64,000 nucleotides of DNA from the NCBI GenBank assembly GCA_002917075.1, contig NTMA01000003.1:372001-436000 (forward strand), read 5' to 3'. The notes under the pieces are model-generated. The model worked only from the letters and a program-made list of their open reading frames with translations, had not been told where the DNA came from and searched no databases. Source of the stretch: Hawksworthiomyces lignivorus. Taxonomy: Eukaryota > Ascomycota > Sordariomycetes > Ophiostomatales > Ophiostomataceae. How positions within the stretch are numbered: the first letter of the stretch is position 1; each line of letters starts with the position of its first letter. Below, piece by piece: positions 45,319-57,006 of this stretch. Position numbers and translations under genes: made by a program.

Positions 45319-47454
45319 ATGCTTGAAATTCTGATGATGGTGCTTGGGGCGCTGGTCAGTGGCCTGTGGGACACGCTCGGCCACCCAGGCGCCATGTTGA
45401 ACGCCATGCTCGCGCCGTTCGACAGCGCGCGCTGGCATCGCCACATTTGCTACAAAGTGGACCGGTACTACCGGATATTAACCAGAGGGCGCCTGCAGTC
45501 GAGGCTGCGGTCGGAGCTGCTTCCTGGCGACAGTAGAGATGCGCTAGTTGTCGAGCTCCGCCAGGCGGTGAGACAGAAGGGGCCGCTGCACCGCCTTTTC
45601 GACGAGTTTGCCGTGGATGGAAGGGCTGGACATCGAGGTGCGTATGGCCACACGTGTTCCTCGCTGTACCTCTGCTGACCCCCCAGTCTGGACCGAATCC
45701 CAGTTTGCCGCCCTTGTTGCTAGCCGCCTGGGCGACGACTCGGGTGCGGCGCCCATTCTCTGGCGTTGCTTCTGCTATAGCGCCGTCTACCCATTCACAG
45801 ACCAACTCCCTCAGCCTGACGAGGAGCGGCAGCTAGACCTAGACGCCTGGGTCCAAGCGGTCGCGCTACTCGCCACGGATGCAGGCGGCCAAGTGGGCCG
45901 CGAGAGGCCGCGGTATTCCATCTATGGGCGCGGACAGGACTACATGTGGTACGGTTTTATCGGCTTATCCGTCCCATGCAACACCGAAGGGCTTAACGAC
46001 GGCGACACAGCCGTCCAGTCTGACGACTGGCACCCCCCTGACGCGTTGGACAAGATCGCTTTCGTAGCTGCCACTCAGCTGCCCATCGACATGCCCATGC
46101 GTGGGCCGCCGCTGTCGGAAATCCGGCCGAACGTGCGCAAGCTAGTCGACGATAACTACAGCAGTAGCAGCACTCCAATTTCAGCCCACAACTTCGTCAT
46201 CCCCTACGGAGATATGGCCAACCTGCTCGGGGTTGTGCTACAAGTACGCAAGTCAGACATAATGAGCGGGTCTCACAACAACCAAAACAGCCTCTTCCAA
46301 AACAGCCTCAACTTGTCCAAAGACGTCGACCGGCCGACGCACCAAGTAGTGGCAGAGGGGATTCTCACCGTCGGGGGCATCCCCGAGGGCTCTGCCATCT
46401 CGTTTGCCGCGTATGCAGCCTTGTCGGATAAGTTTGTAAGTTATTTTTTTATCTATAAGGGCCAGAATAAATAACATCTCTCCGAATTTTAATAATCCTA
46501 ATGTGCACGTCGTAACAGTCTCACGACCACTCCAGACCATTCTGGTGTTTTAAACAAGAGCTGAGTCTGCTATGGCGCAGTCTTTTCTCTCTTTCCCGAG
46601 CTAGCGGCAACGGCTCAGCTCCGGCTTCCCCCCATAGCAACAACATGCAACTGCTACCTCCTCTTGTCTCGCATGCGATAGACTTCCTCTTACCGCTCCC
46701 GCAGGACGACTTTGATCGCCGCGAGCAGCAACAAAAAACACTAGTCTATACCTCGCATACCGGCGCTGGCTCGTCCCGCGACGACGTTCTCGCAGCGCTT
46801 ACGTGGCCCTACAGCTCCAAGCTGCTCGTGGTTTATGGACATATCGCCGTTAGCAGCGCCGCTACGTCCCCTGAAAACAATGCTAGGCCGACACGGAGCC
46901 GCACGCGAGCCACGGACGCGCCCCGCCAGCCGGCCATGCTTGCGGTCATGACCTCGTCGCCCCTCTGGTGCAACTACAAGACCGGCGCGATCGACGATTT
47001 TTTCGTAGACGACAAGCATTTGCTGCTCGAGATAGCCCCGTGTCCGCGTGCTCTCCGTTATCGTGCTGCCATGAAGACAACGTTTGCCGACCTCGTTGGC
47101 ACGCCCGGCGACGCCATCATCTCGTTTGGTCTGCGCCAACCGCACGACGCGGCCCCTGCCGCGGGACAGACATCTACGGGCAGCGCCGCGCGTGGCACCA
47201 GCGCCTCCGGCCTCGTCTTGGATTTCAATGCTGGCGTAGCCACCCTGTGCTCGGCAGCGGACAGCCAGGGATACGTTGAAATACCCGCCGGCCCGTGTGC
47301 GAAGGCCCCGGAACAAGTAGCATTCCCAAAGGCGTGGACGACGACAATACACATCCAGAAGGTCGAGGTGTATACTGGTCCCGACGGCGTATCTCCCGAC
47401 CTCAACGTCGCGCGCGGCACCAGACGAAGCAGTAGACGAAGCAGCAAACGGTAG
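45319..47454 (+). CDS. TLDc-domain protein
   Basis: Exons 45319-45637, 45687-46435 and 46519-47454 give 667 residues. Intron 1 (49 nt) joins GHR/VWTESQFAALVASRL and intron 2 follows DKF. After intron 2 the frame reads SHDHSRPFWCFKQELSLLWR and then shows a TLDc domain. Its parts are KTLVYTSHTGAGSSRDDVLA, SSKLLVVYGHI, KHLLLEIAPCPRALRYRA, IISFGLRQP, SGLVLDFNAGVATLCSA and the closing TTIHIQKVEVYTG. TLDc proteins (Rtc5, Oxr1, NCOA7, TBC1D24) act in oxidative-stress resistance and bind the V-ATPase; yeast Rtc5 and Oxr1 promote its disassembly. The N-terminal 400 residues are only distantly Rtc5-like. The domain is interrupted by a disordered Thr/Arg-rich insert, and the tail is Arg/Ser-rich. The gene lies directly downstream of the chitinase on the same strand. 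Confidence 0.8.
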
Positions 47455-47869
47455 ACGGTCAAAGATTCAGGAATAAAGAATGTTCGCCAGGTATATTCAA
47501 ATTTAAAATTTAAAAAATATATTAAAATAAAAAACAGACCTAGTTATTAGCCTTCAGTGTAAATATTCAAACTGTTCATAGTAAATCATCAAGATATATT
47601 GAACAAGTAATGTCTTTGTTCGATGTAATAGCGGTAGTTTTACATTGAGCTGTTTGAATAACTGGGTTAAATTCTTTTTAGTGACTTAGGTCTCAGATCC
47701 GGGGATTTTTGTTGTGAGGAGGCTCTCGGTGCAAATAGGAAGTCTCAAAAAATGCATAGCGCTTGCAGTATTAGTTGCCCTTCTCAGTCAGCTTCCGCCC
47801 GCTACTTGATGAGGTCTCGTGGCACTAGCCTTAGTTTCCTATCCCGGCATTTTCTCGATCAGATTATAA
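47455..47869. other. AT-rich spacer upstream of the monooxygenase relic
   Basis: 415 bp, very AT-rich at the left (47500-47640). It holds no recognisable FAD- or NADPH-binding domain, which would be expected here if the monooxygenase gene were whole. Confidence 0.6.
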
Positions 47870-48913
47870 GTGTATTTTATAGCCGGCTTATCAGTGAAGC
47901 GCCTGGTCTCGTTTCAGCGGTCCCCCCAGCACTCTGTTCCTACGGGCCAGGGCCCTGTGCCCGAAGAGGAGCGGAAGAAGATTAACGAAAATTATGACAA
48001 GATTTATGAGCAAATATGGCAGTCGGCTTCGGGCTTTCTGACAGACGAGTCCCATACGCCCATGACTTCGTATCCTCCCGAGCAGCGCAAGGAGATCTTT
48101 GAAAAGCTCTGGCAGGGGGGCAACGCCTTCCGCTTCAACATGAGCAAGTTCAATGACATTACCACGAGCGAGGAAACCAACCGCGCGACGGCCCAGTTCA
48201 TCGAGGAGAAGATTGCACAAATTGTCAAAGACCCCAAGAAGGCCAAAGCTCTCACGCCGCGCACTCTGTACCATCGCCGCCCGCTGTGCGATACCGGCTA
48301 CTATTACGTCTTCAACCGAGACAATGTCGACATCGTCGACCTGCGCGATACCCCAATCGACCCCATCGTCCCAGAATGCGTTCGGACACAGGACGGAGCG
48401 GTCCACGAGGTCGACGTGCTGATCTTTGCCACGGGCTTCGACGCCCTCGAGGGCACCTACAACAGGACCAAGATCACCGGCCGTGACGGCCAGACCGCAG
48501 CCGAGCACTGGAAGAACGGGCCCTCGTCGTTTGGCGGCGTGTCCATGGTGGGCTTTCCCAATCTGTTCATGGTCTTCGGACCCAAGGGGCCAATGTCCAA
48601 TGGAGCCACAGTCGTCGAGGTTGAAGTGCGGTTCATTATGCAGCTCATCAAAAATGCCGAGAACCGGGCCGGCGCGGCTGGATCCAAGAAGCGCAAGCTC
48701 ATTGAAGTAAAACCGGAGGCCGAAGCAGAGTGGCGTGTGCTCTGCGACAAGGAAGCCGAGACTTCTCTCCTGAAGAAGGCTCCCAACAGCTGGATTTTTG
48801 GGACCAACGTTCCCGGAAGGAAACGCGTCGTGACTTTTTACTTCCCCGGCTTGAAGGGATGGCTGGACATTACCAAGAAGGAAGCTGAGCAGGGATTTCC
48901 GTCGTACGTGTAA
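47870..48913 (+). pseudogene. 5'-truncated Baeyer-Villiger / flavin monooxygenase relic
   Basis: The frame matches only the C-terminal half of a Baeyer-Villiger-type monooxygenase: KRLVSFQRSPQHSVPTGQGP, ENYDKIYEQIWQSASGF, TLYHRRPLCDTGYYYVFNRD, VDVLIFATGFDALEGTY, FPNLFMVFGPKGPMSNG and a C-terminal FPGLKGWLDITKKEAEQGF. The N-terminal FAD site (GxGxxG), the NADPH site and the BVMO fingerprint are absent. Homology starts near 47900 with AT-rich DNA on its left. Whole enzymes have about 540-600 residues; here about 330 remain. The remaining frame has no stops. There is no in-frame ATG before 48062, so a 283-residue product could be made but should be inactive as an oxygenase. The stop is at 48911-48913. 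Confidence 0.8.
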
Positions 48914-49236
48914 AAAGAATGCATGTTACATTTTCCCTTTAGTAGTATATATTTCAAAATAGAAAGTCAGAGTCTTCTAATGCCAAGCATTTTTTTAAGC
49001 TATGCGCATTGAACTTTTAATGACGGCGGCCCAATCATCAGGCAAGTCACTGATGCCCAGACGATATAATCCACCAGAAAATCCCTATTGGTCCACCAGC
49101 CATTTACCGCAGCGCGCCCAGTCTTTCTGAATTCCTCTTCTAACTAGAGCAGTCCCCAGCATAATCTATGCCGAAGAAAATTACAGTCTTTGTTTTGAGC
49201 CTCCGAGTCGCGTAACTGACCATCTTTGTTTTAGCT
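48914..49236. other. Intergenic spacer
   Basis: 323 bp of mixed, AT-leaning DNA between the monooxygenase relic and the F-box-like gene. Nothing recognised. Confidence 0.5.
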
Positions 49237-51046
49237 ATGGCGTCCGCGGCGGCCAGGTTTGCCGGCATTCCAGAGTTGTGCCAAAACCTTGCGGAGCAGG
49301 TTAGTGCCTTATGTTCTTTTCTTTTCTTCATTTCTTTTAAAAAGGAGGAAAAGTTTTCAGTGATACAGACAGTGGTGTTCCGTTGCTAAACTCGTTGGGA
49401 GGCAGATCCGCGATCGCGAGGAGCTGGGCCAGCTACGGTCTGTGAGCCGTATGTTTGAAACAGTGGTGACGCCCATTTTCTTCCGTGACTTTGTCTGGAA
49501 CTGGGACGTTCAAACGATGCACTTGCCGTACATTCAAATGCTAGAGGTGGTCCACGAAGATGACTGCCTAGAGGAGGTGCTGGCGCAGATGCCGCGGCTG
49601 GAAAGGCTGGTGTTCTCGGAACGACCCCTAGCCCGCCAGACGATTGAGACACTGCAGGCGTCATGTCCGGCGCTGAAGGCGCTGCACCTTCATTTTTCTG
49701 ATGATATGAGCGAATTCTCGCTGCAATACCGCGATGAAAGAGCGGAGGCTGGCGACGCCGAGAGCCAGAACGAGAACGAGGATGACGAGGAAAGCGAAGA
49801 CGACGAGGACAAGGAGCAGGAAGCCGAGACACGCGCGCTCTACATCCAGCTGCCCAACCTCTCTAGGTTCACGGGTCTAACGGAGCTCGTTATCGACCGG
49901 ATCTACTGTCCAATGGACGAATGGCGACAGCACCTCGCCGTAGTCCTGCGGAACAACGCGGCCACGCTGCGCCTGCTGCACCTGTCTCTGTGTCCCAACG
50001 GCCTCGACTGGCACGCCGACCGCTCCGAGTTCGAAAGCTTCACCAACTTTTTCGGCCAGCTCTGCCAGGACTACAGCCGCGGTACCGGAGCCGCACCGGC
50101 GCCACCCCCCTTGCGTTTGCATGAGCTACGCTGCGGCCCTGGCGTCTACCCGGCCATAGAGACGGCTGAGGACGAGGACACTCTGGATCGCTTTATCAAC
50201 CTCGCTAGCCTGCGCCGCGTCTACGTTGCCAACGGCGACGTTGCACACACCTTTCGGCTGGCGCCGTACGAGGGCATGCGGGCTGCCGACATCTTTCTCG
50301 CGCCCGATCGCTGCCCGCGTCTGCAGCGCTTCGCCGCCGAGGAGATCGATGACAACGACGTTGGCCCGGCCCTGTTGGCTGTCGTCCGCGACCATCCGCA
50401 GTTCACATCGGGGCTCGCCTTTTCGCTCTGGGACGCCGGCTTCGGCAATGAGCCTGACGTCGTACGGCGGCTCAGCATGGACGACTACACCTTTTTCAGC
50501 CGTCTGATCAAAGGGGGGCTGCGCCAGCTTGACCTTCACCTCGAATTTTTACCACCTGTGCGCGCCGAGAACGGCAGCGAACAGCAGGAGGTGCCAACGG
50601 CGGAGCAGATGCTGGCGGCGCTGGGGACAGGCCCGAGCAGCCGCACCCTCGCTGGGCTGCTAGTGTACACGTCACTAGACGGTAGTGGCAGCGGCGGCTT
50701 TTCACATTGGGGAGCACTGTTGACCGTGCTGCCACGGCTACATTCCCTGATGCAGTTATCTGTGGTCACTTATCGGTCAACAGCCGCACTCACGAGTCCG
50801 TCAGTGTCCCAGGAGGCACAGAAACAGGCAGCCAGGCAGCTGGCACAGGCCGGACCGCATCTGCGTTACGTCCAGGTGGATAACCAGTACTGGCGCGTGT
50901 GGCGGCCCGGTGATGGCGTCATCGATCTGGAGCCCTTGAGGGACCGTGAGATCACAGACGTCGAACTGTGGGACCGACCAGTATGCGGGCGGCGGTGGAA
51001 ATGGACGCAGGCAGCCTCAGAGGAAGAAGAAACTGATGAAAGCTAA
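49237..51046 (+). CDS. F-box/leucine-rich-repeat-like protein
   Basis: Exons 49237-49299 and 49406-51046 give 567 residues; the intron (106 nt) has a GCTAAAC branch site. The N-terminus (GIPELCQNLAEQIRDREELG, then LRSVSRMFETVVTPIFFRDF) has the shape of a fungal F-box: a short Leu/Ile-rich helix set followed by 'LR.VSR.F...V.P..F'. Leu-rich segments follow (MPRLERLVF, CPALKALHLHFS, LTELVIDRIY), interrupted by an acidic stretch (NENEDDEESEDDEDKEQE). Such proteins usually recruit substrates to SCF ubiquitin ligases; large, fast-evolving families of them exist in filamentous fungi. The canonical Leu-Pro opening of the F-box is Ile-Pro here. The substrate is unknown. Confidence 0.75.
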
Positions 51047-51832
51047 TCGTGTGTGTTCTTTTTAGGTTCTAAACACTATAGGTAAGCTCGATGAGCTGCA
51101 GAGAAATGTCAGGCTTTGTATAACCTACTCGTGTAATATAATTGAGCCCTGCCTAGAATTAAATTTCCGTCTTGAAACCCTTTCTTTTCCCTTCTTTAGG
51201 TTCACTCGCGGCCTTATAAGAAGGCTTTATTTTCAGTTACAGCGACAACCGGTTTTTATGGTAAAGTTAATACTTATTTCCTAATTTCATGTCATGTAGT
51301 TTAGATTGATCGTGAAAATATCAGGCACCTCCACAAAAGCTACGTTGCCGCGATTCACGCAGAAGACCCTGCTCAATAAATGAATTTTCTGCATGAAATA
51401 TATGAAGGAGAAGATAGAGCAGCGGGAATTCTGAGGCTCGCTGGTGTTAATGATTTCCTATTTGCTTACGTTGCCTCATTAGGGGCTGCTAGACAAAGGG
51501 TTTCATACAAGAGACAGACCGCAGGCAGCAGCATAAGACCTAGCTAGGCCGTGTAGAGAGGCAGGGGTCTTCTTCTGTTGCGGATCCCATACATGACCAC
51601 GCATAGCCTTTGAGCCTAGCTAGTCAGCGCCCATAGTGGGCCTCACTTAATAGACTTCTCACAATCTAGTCTTTTCAGCCCTTCCACATCTCCTGATACG
51701 TGCTGAACGCAAGTGGGCTGCTGCGCTGCACGAATATTTATCTTGTGTCCTACCGTATGCACACCTTCACCTGCTTATGAGGCGATTTTAGACACGGCAG
51801 TCTATTTGTCTCAATTTTGACTGACCGAGAAA
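51047..51832. other. Intergenic, AT-leaning
   Basis: 786 bp between the F-box-like gene and the hydrolase, with several A/T runs and no coding frame recognised. Holds the promoter of the hydrolase. Confidence 0.5.
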
Positions 51833-52768
51833 ATGGCTTCTGCTGCCCATTCATCGACTAGGAGCACCACCCAGTCCCAGACTCTCACCCTCCCGAGTGG
51901 CCGCATACTCGGCTATGCCATCTTCGGCGCTCCGTACTCCCCCACAACTCCGGCGGTCCTTTACTGCCATGGCTTCCCCGGCTCACGCCTTGAGGCCGGT
52001 CTCATAGCCAATGTCTCCTTGCCGACTCCGATCTACATCGTGGCCATCGACCGGCCCGGCATGGGCCTCTCCACATTCCAGCCCGTGCGCCGGATCCTCG
52101 ACTGGCCGTCGGATGCGCTGGCTGTTATGGACCATCTGGGCGTCGACAAGTTTCACGTCATAGGCGACTCTGGCGGCTCCCCATACGTATTCGCCTGTCT
52201 CCACGAGATACCCCGCACGCGGCTGCTGAATGCGGCCGTAGTGTCGGGGATCTATCCCCTGACACTCGGGACAGAAGGCATGATGCTTGCGGCAAAGGTG
52301 ATTCTCCAGGCAGCGCTGTACCTGCCTCAAGCGGTGACAACGAAGCTTCTCGATTGGGAGTTTGGCAATGCCGCCAGAGACCGCGACGAGGCCGTGTTCG
52401 AAAAGATGTTTATGAAAACAATGGAGAAGAGGCCGGTAAAGGACAGAGAGTGCCTGGATGACTTAGCCTTTAGAGAGGTGGCGATTGCGAGCATGCGAGA
52501 AGCCCTCAGGCAGAGCAGCCGGGGGGCCGCCTGGGATTGTCGGCTGTATGGTGATTGGGGATTCGATATTGGAGACCTGAGCGGTGAGAATATCACCTTA
52601 TGGCACGGGAAGATGGACATCAACGCGCCGTTCCAGATGGCCGAGAAGGCATCCAAGTTAATGAAGGGCTGCAAGTTGAAGGCTTTTGACGAGGAGACGC
52701 ACTTGAGTCTTCCCTACCACCAACTTGGGAACGTCATCAGAGTATTGCTAGGGTTGCTGGAGAATTAG
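51833..52768 (+). CDS. Alpha/beta-hydrolase
   Basis: A single-exon gene of 311 residues. The fold's signatures are clear: an oxyanion-side CHGFPGSRLEAG, an IAIDRPG-like strand (VAIDRPGMGLS), the nucleophile elbow GDSGGSPYVFA with Ser113, the acid WHGKMDINAP with Asp262, and the base ETHLS with His290. A cap region lies between about 150 and 240. There is no signal peptide, so it is probably cytosolic. The family includes epoxide hydrolases, esterases and C-C bond hydrolases; the substrate cannot be told. The start at 51833 has an A at -3 (gagAAAATGG context). The two A/T-rich flanks and nearby relic genes suggest an accessory region. Confidence 0.9.
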   Translation: MASAAHSSTRSTTQSQTLTLPSGRILGYAIFGAPYSPTTPAVLYCHGFPGSRLEAGLIANVSLPTPIYIVAIDRPGMGLSTFQPVRRILDWPSDALAVMDHLGVDKFHVIGDSGGSPYVFACLHEIPRTRLLNAAVVSGIYPLTLGTEGMMLAAKVILQAALYLPQAVTTKLLDWEFGNAARDRDEAVFEKMFMKTMEKRPVKDRECLDDLAFREVAIASMREALRQSSRGAAWDCRLYGDWGFDIGDLSGENITLWHGKMDINAPFQMAEKASKLMKGCKLKAFDEETHLSLPYHQLGNVIRVLLGLLEN

Positions 52769-53280
52769 GAAAAGTCTACAGCTTTCCGCTGCCATGAAGA
52801 TAGCAGCGAAGGATCTAGTGCTAACGAGCGCAACTGAGTTGGGTGTAGACCGAGCGAGCTTCTGGAAATTTGACACTTTTTCACCTCTCAAGGAGAAGGG
52901 AGGGAGGGGAGGAGGAGCAGGTATACTCAACTAGCAGTTATATTGTAAATATGTAGTACTAAATAATAACGTTTGAAAATAATAAATGCCGTGGAGTAAC
53001 GCAAGAAGATGCGTGAAGTATATTGGCTGTAATGAGCAAGGGAACCCATACATGGCTTGAGAAAGTATGTTAAAGCTAGAATAGATTGGACCACTAAAAA
53101 CGTCAAGAGACACTGAAAGACTATCCGCGGTAGAGAACAAGTAAATGTTGTGGTTGCAGAGAGGCTATATTGAAGATGGTGTTAATACTGGTATTCTAGA
53201 ATAAATAGCTATATTCTTCGTAAATATTTAGCACATGCAGCAACAACCTTGGCCCGCTTTCTCAGCCTTCCCACGAGAAC
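52769..53280. other. Convergent intergenic spacer
   Basis: 512 bp between the stops of the hydrolase and the permease, AT-rich from about 52930. No gene recognised. Confidence 0.5.
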
Positions 53281-55238
53281 CTAGAAGAGGGCACCAAGAG
53301 TAAGTCGGTACACTTTCTCCCACTTGGTTTCGAGTTTGGATTCATGTTCCAGACGTTGCTTTTCTAGATATTCTTCCTCTTCTTGATCGATCCTTGCTTT
53401 TCCCGAGAAAAGATCTGCCTCGTGCGGCCGGACTCTGCGAGATTTCATGATCACCTTGAAACCGAAGATCATGATTAAGTACAGGGGAATTCCAAGATAA
53501 GCAGTGATAAAGTTTTTATAGTCGAATTTGCCGTATGATGGACTGTACGTGAAATAGTTGAAGCCCTTGAAGATACCGATCAGGATGCAAAAGAAGAGCG
53601 CGCCGTAGGAACCCCATTTCCCAAAGGGGGCGACGTAGACAAGTTGGCTGTTCGAAATTCCCTGTGCCTCGCGAGCGCGGACGAAGAAAATATGCGTCAC
53701 CAAGATCGAAATCCACATAATGAGGCCAAAAATTGTAACCAAATTGACAAAGTAAGTGAACACAACGGCCGAAGACGTGCTGATATTCATAAAGGCAAGA
53801 CAGCAAATGAGAGTTGAAACTCCAAGTGCGTATACGGGAACACCGCTTTTGTTGGTCCAAGACAAGATACGAGGCGCATGGCCTTCGACGGAAAGACCAT
53901 ACAGTGTGCGCACCGTGATATAGAGGTCTAGAAGGGTCAATTCAAGATTCCCGCTGTAGCACACCTCGGCCGAACTTACCAGAGTTAGCAGCGGACAAAA
54001 CGAAAACCAGTATGCAGCCATTGAGAATACCGGGCAGAACTTTGATACCGCTTAACTGAATTGCAGCAACAAAAGGACTTGCTGCAGCCGAAGTGCTTTT
54101 GGATGTTGTGGCTTTGAGATCTGGATTATTGTACGGAATAATCATGCCTAGGAGCAGAACTAGGCCAACGTAGAAGATCAGGATCCGATAAAAGGTCAGA
54201 CGAATAGCTCGGGGGATAACGCGTCGTGGATTGGCACATTCTCCGACGGTGACTCCTACAAGCTCTGTGCCAAGATAAGCAAAGACCGCTGTGGTTAAGA
54301 CACTCCAAAAGCCAAGAAATTTCCCAGTCGCGCCGCTCATTATATAAGGGGCAAATGCTCCAGGGTCATTCCAGTAGCGAAAACCAGTAGCTTCATGGTT
54401 CGGCCCTCCTCCGGCCGCTAGAATGATGCATAATAGAATCAGACCCAATATAACCAAAACTTTTATACTGCTAAGAACAAACTCAACCTCCCCAAAATAC
54501 TTGACCCCAAAGTAGTTGGATAGACAGATGGCAACTAGGAAGATGGCAATGAATACACCGGGGTTCACTGTTTCGCGTTTAACCCAGTATTGTAGAACCA
54601 AGGCCCCAGCAGTTAGGTTATTTGGCGTAGTTATTGCATACTGAGAAATTTTAGTTACACTCCTTTGCGTTTATGGCTGTGCGATACCAACCTTGAACCA
54701 GTAATTCCAACCCAAAGCAAACCCAAGAGAAGGATCGACGAAGCGTTGGGCGTAACCCGTAAATGAAGATGAAATCGGAAGCCATGTAGCCATTTCTCCC
54801 AGGGCTGTCATGACCAAGTAGCAGAGGAAGCCGACAACAGTGTAACCTATAAACACAGAACCAGGACCGGATCGTTGCAAGGCGGAGCCACTGTGTTGAA
54901 TGAATCAGTAAAGAAGAAACCAGAAAATGAATGCGGTGACTGTAGTGGAGACCTACGTTCCTATAATCAATCCTGTGCTTTAAGAATGTCAGTAGAAAAT
55001 TCTTCATTAAGAACGGAATACTAGCATACCCAATAGCACCACCAATAGCTATCATGGCGACATGTCTTGCCTTGAGGCCTCGATGAAGGTGATGATGCCC
55101 GTCAGAGTCATATGCATCTGGCTCGTTGCTGATAGCGATGATATTTTCTTGGTACGGGCTACTGCTCCCTTTTTTCTGAATTTCCAGATCGCCGTCCACA
55201 ACTCCCGTTGCCTCTCTGATTGGCGTTCTGTCGGCCAT
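53281..55238 (-). CDS. Amino-acid permease (yeast AAT / APC family)
   Basis: Five exons on the minus strand, 55238-55030, 54977-54957 (only 21 nt), 54890-54692, 54640-53980 and 53927-53281, give 578 residues. The opening cytosolic tail leads to HVAMIAIGGAIGTGLIIGTG, the substrate-binding turn of span 1, which is rebuilt exactly across two introns. About twelve spans follow, including YTVVGFLCYLVMTALGEMAT, LGFALGWNYWFKYAITTPN and AYLGTELVGVTVGECANPRR. The cytosolic C-terminus (RVRPHEADLFSGKARIDQEE) resembles dicarboxylic (Dip5-like) and general permeases. It would import amino acids by proton symport at the plasma membrane; specificity is inferred only loosely. All introns are 51-66 nt. The micro-exon is essential to the transport core. 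Confidence 0.92.
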
Positions 55239-57006
55239 TTTAGAGACAATAAGGAGACCGAAAGCAAGAGAATGCGGGACGCCGTTCGAAGAGAAAGGAG
55301 CTTCGCCAAATACGCCACCAACTGTTTTTTTTTTTTTTTTTGTGCAATGATCAGACACGAGAGTTTTGAAATTCAGCCGGATAGATACGCCACTTGAATG
55401 CAACCGCTTCCTATATAGTATAGACATCTGATAGAGATCCAGACTTGGCCATGACAAACAGTAATCTCTGGTATGCTTATCTCACAGTTTGTTATCTAAG
55501 CATATGTAGAGAGTAACTTTGTCGGCCTTGGGTCGGTCTTGGTCGACATGAGGTATCATTATGGCATCATCTCGGAAAGGCGCGCCTTACCATCAATGGC
55601 AGCTGCTCTGTAACCTCCTCAACATTCATTTGTTACATAGTGGCCCAGCGCCCTTGGCAATTGCCAATGAAAAGGTTGGCGTTTGCAACTGGAAATCAAA
55701 AGATAGGCTAAATGGTTCTTTTTCTTGGCAGCGCAGATCCCACTACAACGTAACCTGGAAATAAGACATTGAAAACACGGACCCTCCCATATGGAGCTCT
55801 GCAGAATTCGAAATTTTTACCCAACGATAATACTACTCTGTAGTCATTCTCGAACATATGCGCGAATGGCAGGTCCGCTGCAAGTACGGATTTCCCATAT
55901 TCAACAAAATCCTGCATAAATCCATTATGCATCTTATCCCCACGAGCTTGGCTTGTTGAGCTTCCGTCAACGTTTTCGGATTGGCAAGCCAGCCATGTGT
56001 AATGGGTGCAGCCTCCGCTACAAGCCCTTCACTGAGGGCAAAAAAGAAAGAAAGAAAGAAAACGAGGGAAAAAAATCGTCGCCGCACCGGGCTTTGATGG
56101 TTGCACTTCGCTGGCCTATTAATAGAGCTGTTCAGCCACAGGGTTTTTTTATTGTCTATCAGACCAGTCTAGAGTCTTTTCCGACATGTAGAATAAGTGC
56201 TAAGTTGAAGTGTTAAGCGCCATGCATCAATCTAAACTTAATAGGGAAACAAATCATCATCTGAGAAGTCAATAAGATTTTTTTTTTTTTTTTTTGGAAA
56301 TTTGTTACGTATCTATAAGCTCAACTCTGCCCCTGCCGTCAAAACCGATTGAAGAGATAATATTCTTTGTAACCTTCAAGTCAAAAATTACCTCACCAGC
56401 CATTCAATTCGTCATCTTCTGTGTCAATCTTACGTACGGCTAAGATGCGTCCACTAGACCTGTAGACGACGGACGCATGCTTTTTTTTACGACAGAAGAT
56501 GGAACTCGATCCCGACAGCTACGCGCAAAATCTGAATAGAGAACTTGTAAATCACTATAAAGGAAAATTAGTTATTGTCATTTCGGTCATTAGTAAGATT
56601 ATCATTAAGATTTGACATTCTAACACGCTATGTTATCAAACCCAATCTAGAAAAAAGAGATGAGTAAGAACCAAGAGCTACGAAAAAGTTCACGAGATAG
56701 CACTTGGGAAAAAATTTTTGTTCTTTAAGAGGGTATCAATTGCTTGATCTATGTCTAATGTTTCTATAATACAAGCCAAATCCTATTCAGATAGCTTTAT
56801 GAAAATGCTCAAACGCTTTTGTGAAATGTCCAGAAGTCTATAGGATATCAAAAATCAGAGGTTGGCAGAGACCGTTTTTATACGCCATATGAATGCACAA
56901 ACAAATGCATCCAGAAAACCACTTTTAATGCACCATAAAATCTGATGTCTATTTTGTTTGTTTGTTTGTTTGTTTGTTGGTTGGTTGATTAAGTTGATTA
57001 AGATGA
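55239..57006. other. AT-rich intergenic between permease and G1 peptidase
   Basis: About 1.8 kb, AT-rich, with T tracts (18 T at 55324-55341, 17 T at 56279-56295) and an AAAG repeat near 56041-56062. Short frames show no family features. It contains the permease promoter and the 3' flank of the peptidase. The composition fits repeat-derived or RIP-affected DNA, but no element could be named. Confidence 0.45.
56953..56990. repeat. (TTTG)n simple repeat
   Basis: A TTTG-type tetranucleotide run merging into TTGG units, 17 bases beyond the stop codon of the G1 peptidase gene, in its 3' flank. Confidence 0.9.
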
